Assembly (NCBI GenBank): GCA_913774725.1
Contig: CAJYIG010000109.1
Coordinates: 1-10,785 of the forward strand
Source of the DNA: an uncultured Curtobacterium sp.
Lineage (GTDB): Bacteria; Actinomycetota; Actinomycetes; Actinomycetales; Microbacteriaceae
Direction: 5' to 3'
Length of the DNA stretch: 10,785 bases
A program made the position numbers and the translations under genes. Each line of letters starts with the position of its first letter. The first letter of the stretch is position 1. Shown piece by piece: positions 7,740-10,785 of this stretch. The notes under the pieces are model-generated. The model was not told where the DNA came from. It worked only from the letters and a program-made list of their open reading frames with translations, and did not search any database.

Positions 7740-8147
7740 ATGCCGCTCGTCCGCATCGATCTCGTCACCGGCCGCACCCCGGAGCAGGTGCGCGCCGTCG
7801 CCGACGCGATCCACACCGCCATCGTCGACGAGTACGGCATCCCGGAGCGCGACCGGTTCCAGGTGATCACCGAGCACCCGGCGCAGCAGATCATCGCCGA
7901 AGACGCCGGCCTCGGCTTCGAGCGCACCGAGGGCGTCGTGATGATCCAGGTCTTCACCCAGGGCGGACGCAGCTACGACGCGAAGCAGAGCCTCTACCGC
8001 GCGGTCCACGATCGGCTCGCCGAGGTCGGTGTCGCGAGCGAGGACGTCTTCATCGGCTACGTCGAGAACGGTCCGCAGGACTGGTCCTTCGGTTTCGGCC
8101 GCGCGCAGTACCTGACCGGCGAACTCGGCGTGCCGTCCGCGAGTTGA
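7740..8147 (+). CDS. Tautomerase-superfamily protein, malonate semialdehyde decarboxylase-like
   Basis: The 135-residue protein belongs to the tautomerase superfamily, in which the initiator Met is removed and Pro1 is catalytic (MPLVRIDL). It follows Pseudomonas malonate semialdehyde decarboxylase (MSAD) closely by eye: GRT near residue 11, the segment GIPERDRFQ with Asp37, EDAGLGFERT, a mid-protein loop QGGRS, VENGPQDWSFGFGRAQYLTGEL at the end, and about the same length. Numbering from Pro1, MSAD uses Pro1, Asp37, Arg73 and Arg75. Pro1 and Asp37 are present. Allowing one inserted residue, Arg76 can replace Arg75, but Arg73 is Gln or Gly. Decarboxylase activity is therefore plausible, not certain; a different tautomerase or hydratase activity is the alternative. 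AGGAGG at 7730-7735 fixes the start. It has its own promoter and faces the regulator gene across 15 bases. Confidence 0.8.
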   Translation: MPLVRIDLVTGRTPEQVRAVADAIHTAIVDEYGIPERDRFQVITEHPAQQIIAEDAGLGFERTEGVVMIQVFTQGGRSYDAKQSLYRAVHDRLAEVGVASEDVFIGYVENGPQDWSFGFGRAQYLTGELGVPSAS

Positions 8148-8162
8148 GGCGGCTCCGCCGGT

Positions 8163-8921
8163 CTACTTGTCGACGAGGGTGACCTCGAACGAGTAGCGGT
8201 CCGGGCGGTAGCAGTGCACGCCGTACTCGACCGCCCGGCCCGAGGCGTCGTACGCCGTGCGGCTCATCGTCAGCACCGGGTCGCCGTCCTCGATCTCGAG
8301 CAGCGCGGCCTCGTCGTCCGTGACCGCGCGCGCCCCGATCCGCTGCTTCGCGACCCGCATCGTCACGCCACGTCCGCGCAGCAGCTGGTAGAGCCCGTGC
8401 GCCTGCAGGTCGGCGTCGGTGATGTCGGCGAACTCGGGCGGCAGGAAGTTCTCGAGGATCGCCATCGGCACGTCCTCGGCGAAACGGACCCGTCGGATGT
8501 GCGCGACGGTGGTGCCGGGCGCGAGACCGAGCGCCTCGGCGACGGCATCGGTCGCCGGGACGTCGTCGCGCTGCAGCAGCTTCGTCGCCGGTGCCTGCGC
8601 GCCCTGCGCCAGGTCGTCGTACAGGCTCGTCAGCTCGACCTTTCGCGTCACCGGACCGTGCACCACCTGCGTGCCGATGCCGCGACGGCGGACCAGCAGG
8701 CCCTTGTCGACGAGGTCCTGGATCGCTCGACGGATCGTCGGGCGTGAGAGCCCGAGGCGCTCGCCGAGGGCGATCTCGTTCTCGAGCCGGGCACCGGGCG
8801 GCATCGCGCCGGAGCGGATCGCCTCCTCGATGCGCGAGGCGACCTGGAAGTACAGGGGCATCGGCCCCGACCGGTCCAGGTCCATGAACAGGTCGGACGG
8901 CAGCTGGCCTTCGTTGGTCAT
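8163..8921 (-). CDS. GntR-family (HutC type) transcriptional regulator, probable IolR
   Basis: The 252-residue protein has an N-terminal winged helix-turn-helix (about 20-88), including LENEIALGERLGLSRPTIRR and the wing RRRGIGTQV, followed by a UTRA ligand-binding domain (about 97-245), the HutC arrangement. The start at 8921 is preferred over an in-frame ATG at 8969 because AAGGA (8927-8931) lies five bases before it and the extra 16 residues are arginine-rich filler. The stretches DRSGPMPLYFQ and RKVELTSLYDDL closely resemble C. glutamicum IolR as I recall it. It adjoins the inositol operon but is transcribed towards it, whereas corynebacterial iolR is divergent from iolC. A possible operator overlaps its own promoter, suggesting autorepression. 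The effector is probably an inositol pathway intermediate, by inference. Another sugar-responsive HutC regulator is the alternative. Confidence 0.85.
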   Translation of the reverse strand: MTNEGQLPSDLFMDLDRSGPMPLYFQVASRIEEAIRSGAMPPGARLENEIALGERLGLSRPTIRRAIQDLVDKGLLVRRRGIGTQVVHGPVTRKVELTSLYDDLAQGAQAPATKLLQRDDVPATDAVAEALGLAPGTTVAHIRRVRFAEDVPMAILENFLPPEFADITDADLQAHGLYQLLRGRGVTMRVAKQRIGARAVTDDEAALLEIEDGDPVLTMSRTAYDASGRAVEYGVHCYRPDRYSFEVTLVDK

Positions 8922-8940
8922 CGCGGTCCTTCGGGGGAGA

Positions 8941-8960
8941 CGGCACCGACGGCGGTGCCG
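8941..8960 (-). repeat. Inverted repeat in the regulator's 5' leader
   Basis: CGGCACCG (8941-8948) and CGGTGCCG (8953-8960) are perfect complements around a four-base loop. The stem would lie in the untranslated leader of the regulator mRNA, about nine bases before its ribosome binding site. It may be a leader hairpin or a remnant terminator for the upstream exonuclease gene. Confidence 0.5.
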
Positions 8961-8968
8961 GAGCGGCA

Positions 8969-8980
8969 ATGTCGTGACAA
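8969..8980 (-). promoter_or_regulatory. Candidate IolR-type operator, site 2 (autoregulation)
   Basis: On the + strand this reads ATGTCGTGACAA and matches ATGTNNNGACAA, shared with 7707-7718. Its core TGTCGTGACA is close to a palindrome (TGTC/GACA arms), and both strands differ by one base from the recalled IolR motif KGWCHTRACA. It overlaps the -10 box of the regulator gene. Confidence 0.5.
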
Positions 8981-8982
8981 TA
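8977..8982 (-). promoter_or_regulatory. Probable -10 box of the regulator gene
   Basis: On the - strand the hexamer reads TATTGT, a TANNNT-type -10 box, about 56 bases before the start codon in an otherwise GC-rich gap. No clear -35 box is seen. It lies partly inside the candidate operator. Confidence 0.45.
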
Positions 8983-9003
8983 CCACCGGGGTCCCCGCGC
9001 CCC

Positions 9004-9017
9004 GGGCGGGGCCGCCC
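9004..9017 (-). terminator. Weak candidate terminator after the exonuclease gene
   Basis: GGGCGG (9004-9009) and CCGCCC (9012-9017) are complementary and begin just after the exonuclease stop codon on the - strand. The literal loop is two bases, so the real stem is probably five pairs. No T run follows. In such GC-rich sequence this could be chance. Confidence 0.3.
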
Positions 9018-9020
9018 CTG

Positions 9021-9686
9021 TCAGTCGGCGAAGATCATCGGGCGGTTCGACAGCCGCGGCTGGGCGGCCGCCCGGGGCTGCTCCGTCCGCGGTCGCACCG
9101 GCGCGATGTGCACCCGGGTCGCCGCACCGAGCGCCTCGACCGTGTCGCACCCGTGCTGCCCCGCGGCGTGCACGACGATCGCGGCGCAGGCCTCGGCGTC
9201 CGCGGCGGCGTCGTGGTGCTGGAAGCCCACGTACCCGGCCGCGCGCGCAGCGATCGGCAGGCGGTACGAGTCGAGCGTGTAGGTCTTGCGTGCCACCTGG
9301 AGCGAGCACAGCGAGTGGTGCTCGGCGAGCTCGGTACCCGTCGCCGAGCACCCGCCAGCGATCACACCCATGTCGAACCGGGCGTTGTGGGCGACCAGGA
9401 CGTCCCCTTCGGCGAATGCCACGATGTCGCGGTACTGCTCGGCCCAGCCCTTGGCCCCGACGACGTCCGACGCGACGATGCCGTGGATGCGCGTGTTCCA
9501 CTCGAGGAAGGCGTCGTGCCCGACCGGCGGCTGGATGAACCAGGAGGCCCGTTCGACCACGCGGCCGCCGCGGACCTTGACGAGTCCGACGGAGCAGGCG
9601 CTCGCGGGGGAGCTGTTCGCGGTCTCGAAGTCGATCGCGGTGAAGTTCAACGGCACGCCCTCGATGCTCGCACGGGGTTCCGACAT
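9021..9686 (-). CDS. DnaQ-like DEDDh 3'-5' exonuclease
   Basis: The 221-residue protein is an exonuclease of the DNA polymerase III epsilon superfamily, removing nucleotides from 3' ends with two metal ions. The DEDDh motifs are complete: AIDFETA (Asp19, Glu21), HNARFDMGVI (Asp105), and HHDAAADAEA (His158 and Asp163, five apart). IHGI after the first motif is also typical. A C-terminal tail of about 40 residues beyond the domain is basic and proline-rich, ending MIFAD. It lacks a polymerase-binding or helicase region, so it is more likely a stand-alone repair or RNA-processing nuclease than the replicative proofreading subunit. The start at 9686 gives a short N-terminus before the first motif; a GTG directly before the ATG is an alternative. 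No clear ribosome binding site is visible. It diverges from the hydrolase gene across 50 bases. Confidence 0.85.
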   Translation of the reverse strand: MSEPRASIEGVPLNFTAIDFETANSSPASACSVGLVKVRGGRVVERASWFIQPPVGHDAFLEWNTRIHGIVASDVVGAKGWAEQYRDIVAFAEGDVLVAHNARFDMGVIAGGCSATGTELAEHHSLCSLQVARKTYTLDSYRLPIAARAAGYVGFQHHDAAADAEACAAIVVHAAGQHGCDTVEALGAATRVHIAPVRPRTEQPRAAAQPRLSNRPMIFAD

Positions 9687-9723
9687 CACCCGTGCGCGGC
9701 CCCGGCGTTGCGGCCCGGCGCGG

Positions 9724-9729
9724 TAGCGT
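9724..9729 (+). promoter_or_regulatory. -10 box of the hydrolase gene, leaderless type
   Basis: TAGCGT ends seven bases before the GTG start at 9737. At that distance transcription would begin at or next to the start codon. No Shine-Dalgarno sequence is present in between, which supports a leaderless mRNA and this start choice. Confidence 0.55.
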
Positions 9730-9736
9730 CCGAGGC

Positions 9737-10276
9737 GTGCCAGCTCCGACCTCCCAGCCGCTCGTCCTCGTCCTGCCCGGTGCCGGCTACGGCCACCAGG
9801 CGCCCCTGCTCTGGTGGACGCGCGCGATCGCCGAGCAGCACGGCGCCCGGGTCGTCGCGCCCGCCTGGACGGTCGACTCCGCGGCGAAGGCGGAGCCCGT
9901 GGCCTTCGTCGAGCAGCAGGTCGAGCAGGCACTCGACGGCCGCCGCCCCGACCTCGTCGTCGCGAAGTCGTTCGGGTGCTTCGCCCTGCCCTGGGCGGTC
10001 CGGCTGGGCATCGACGGTGCGTGGCTCACGCCGGTCCTGACGCATCCTGCGGTGGGCGCGGCGCTCGCCTGGGCGGGCCCGGGAACCCTCGCCGTCGGCG
10101 GGTCCGCCGACGACATGTGGCTGCCGTCCGCGGTCGGGACGACCCGTGCCGGGCTGCACACCGTCGACGGAGCCGACCACGCGCTCGAGGTGCGCGGCGA
10201 CTGGCGGCGGTCCCAGCGCCTCCAGTCCGACGTCCTGGGGCTGGTCGAGGAGCGCGTCGCGACGCTGGTGCGGTGA
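9737..10276 (+). CDS. Small alpha/beta hydrolase-fold protein
   Basis: The 179-residue protein fits a compact alpha/beta hydrolase. After the first strand, LVLPGAGYGH (11-20) supplies the oxyanion loop. VVAKSFGCF (74-82) is the nucleophile elbow with Ser78. Asp125 or Asp126 in GGSADDMW and His148 in DGADHALEV complete a plausible triad. No signal peptide is seen, so it is probably cytoplasmic. The substrate cannot be told from sequence. The GTG at 9737 is chosen because a TANNNT box lies just upstream and the protein then begins directly before strand 1; the in-frame ATG at 9692 would add 15 Arg/Gly-rich residues and place the -10 box inside the gene. It diverges from the exonuclease gene and is followed after 24 bases by the small membrane protein. 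Confidence 0.75.
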   Translation: MPAPTSQPLVLVLPGAGYGHQAPLLWWTRAIAEQHGARVVAPAWTVDSAAKAEPVAFVEQQVEQALDGRRPDLVVAKSFGCFALPWAVRLGIDGAWLTPVLTHPAVGAALAWAGPGTLAVGGSADDMWLPSAVGTTRAGLHTVDGADHALEVRGDWRRSQRLQSDVLGLVEERVATLVR

Positions 10277-10288
10277 ACCGGTGCGACG

Positions 10289-10294
10289 TACAGT
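10289..10294 (+). promoter_or_regulatory. -10 box of the small membrane protein gene, leaderless type
   Basis: TACAGT ends six bases before the ATG at 10301, with no ribosome binding site between them. This is the spacing of a leaderless actinobacterial transcript and supports the reality of the short reading frame. Confidence 0.5.
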
Positions 10295-10300
10295 CGGCGC

Positions 10301-10501
10301 ATGGGGAAGTCGGGGGACCTGGACGAGCTGCTGGCGCGCGCTGACCGCGTCGACGCACGACCGCACACGGTCCGTCGCGGAGTCGGTCTGGGCGTGACGC
10401 TGCTCGCGACGGCGGGGCTGGTCGCCTGCATCGTCGTGGGGATCGCGCAGGGTCTGCTGCTCACGTTGCTGCGCTTCCTGTTCGGCATCTGGCCGCTCTG
10501 A
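10301..10501 (+). CDS. Small membrane protein, 66 residues, function unknown
   Basis: I do not recognise this gene. The protein has a charged, soluble N-terminus (about 1-27, with [16 protein letters not shown]) and then one clear hydrophobic helix at about 28-49 ([19 protein letters not shown]). A second, shorter hydrophobic stretch (51-66) contains one arginine and ends at tryptophan-proline-leucine. It is probably anchored in the cytoplasmic membrane with one or two spans. Support for its being real comes from the organised charged-then-hydrophobic layout, the snug fit between the hydrolase and ychF, and a TANNNT box six bases before the ATG. No ribosome binding site is seen. It could be a conserved actinobacterial small protein; there is no basis for a functional call. 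Confidence 0.65.
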   Translation: MGKSGDLDELLARADRVDARPHTVRRGVGLGVTLLATAGLVACIVVGIAQGLLLTLLRFLFGIWPL

Positions 10502-10530
10502 CCGCACCGGCCTGGAGGAGCGGGTCGGCC

Positions 10531-10548
10531 CCGGCGGGTCGCCGCCGG
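10531..10548 (+). repeat. Inverted repeat immediately before the ychF -10 box
   Basis: CCGGCGG (10531-10537) and CCGCCGG (10542-10548) pair perfectly around the four-base loop GTCG. The repeat lies 30 bases after the small membrane protein's stop and directly abuts the TAGGCT box. It may terminate the upstream transcript, or be an operator-like element in the ychF promoter. Confidence 0.45.
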
Positions 10549-10554
10549 TAGGCT
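10549..10554 (+). promoter_or_regulatory. -10 box of ychF, leaderless type
   Basis: TAGGCT is a TANNNT hexamer ending eight bases before the ychF GTG start, so transcription is expected to begin at or beside the start codon. Confidence 0.55.
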
Positions 10555-10562
10555 GTCCTCCC

Positions 10563-10785
10563 GTGGCTCTCACCATCGGAATCGTCGGTCTCCCGAACGT
10601 CGGCAAGTCGACCCTGTTCAACGCCCTGACCAAGAACCAGGTCCTCGCCGCGAACTACCCGTTCGCGACGATCGAACCGAACGTCGGCGTGGTGAACCTG
10701 CCCGACCCGCGGCTCGACCAGCTCGCGACGCTCTTCAACTCCGAGAAGACCGTGCCGGCGCCCGTGTCGTTCGTCGACATCGCCG
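10563..10785 (+). CDS. ychF: Redox-regulated ATPase/GTPase YchF, N-terminal part
   Basis: The first 74 codons of YchF (Ola1 homologue), an Obg-family P-loop NTPase that associates with ribosomes and, unusually for the family, prefers ATP. Translation from GTG gives [17 protein letters not shown], with the G1/P-loop GLPNVGKST at residues 9-17. [12 protein letters not shown] follows, the switch I (G2) region typical of YchF, and the frame leaves the window in the DxxG (G3) motif at FVDIA. The full protein is normally about 360 residues, so about four fifths is missing at the right edge. The GTG start agrees with the family N-terminus and with a TANNNT box eight bases upstream; no ribosome binding site is needed. 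This is a housekeeping gene and marks the end of the inositol accessory region. Confidence 0.95.
   Translation, partial: MALTIGIVGLPNVGKSTLFNALTKNQVLAANYPFATIEPNVGVVNLPDPRLDQLATLFNSEKTVPAPVSFVDIA

Noticed and set aside
8148..8159. Short inverted repeat GGCGG/CCGCC between the convergent tautomerase and regulator genes
   Set aside because: Only four realistic base pairs in very GC-rich sequence; too weak to call a bidirectional terminator.
8050..9501. A 483-residue - strand frame overlapping the regulator and exonuclease
   Set aside because: It is out of frame with two genes that have complete winged-helix/UTRA and DEDDh motifs; its own translation shows no domain.

Overview
The window is high-GC DNA with GTG as well as ATG starts, short intergenic gaps and several genes that appear to be transcribed without a leader. 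All of this fits an actinobacterium, most likely of the Microbacteriaceae (Curtobacterium-like). The family-level placement is inference. Twelve protein genes are supported and there are no long empty stretches. No RNA gene, insertion sequence or CRISPR array was seen.

Region 1 (1-7666) is the downstream part of a myo-inositol catabolic operon on the + strand: end of iolB, iolD, iolE, iolG, iolH, a transaldolase-family gene and a second Gfo/Idh/MocA dehydrogenase. The genes are closely packed and three junctions are ATGA stop/start overlaps (iolB/iolD, iolH/transaldolase, transaldolase/dehydrogenase). The order B-D-E-G-H is, as I recall it, that of the Corynebacterium glutamicum iol1 cluster. 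IolG oxidises myo-inositol, IolE dehydrates the inosose, IolD opens the ring and IolB isomerises the product. The later steps (IolC kinase, IolA dehydrogenase, IolJ aldolase) would lie upstream or elsewhere. A perfect 13-bp inverted repeat closes the operon.

Region 2 (7670-8990) holds a separately transcribed tautomerase-superfamily gene that resembles malonate semialdehyde decarboxylase. Convergent to it is a GntR/HutC-type repressor resembling corynebacterial IolR. Malonate semialdehyde is a product of the inositol pathway, so the placement is suggestive. The 12-mer pattern ATGTNNNGACAA lies over the predicted -10 region of both genes and is the best candidate operator.

Region 3 (9000-10785) looks like ordinary housekeeping sequence: a DnaQ-like DEDDh exonuclease on the - strand, a small alpha/beta hydrolase, a 66-residue membrane protein and the start of the GTPase gene ychF. 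The last three each have a TANNNT box 6-8 nt before the start codon, consistent with leaderless transcription.

The most interesting material is the inositol accessory set. The transaldolase-family protein has Gln where transaldolases have a catalytic Glu, and Met where TalB has Phe178, so it may be an aldolase working on an inositol intermediate. Together with the decarboxylase-like tautomerase it could form an alternative lower branch of the pathway. That is a hypothesis, not something the sequence proves.
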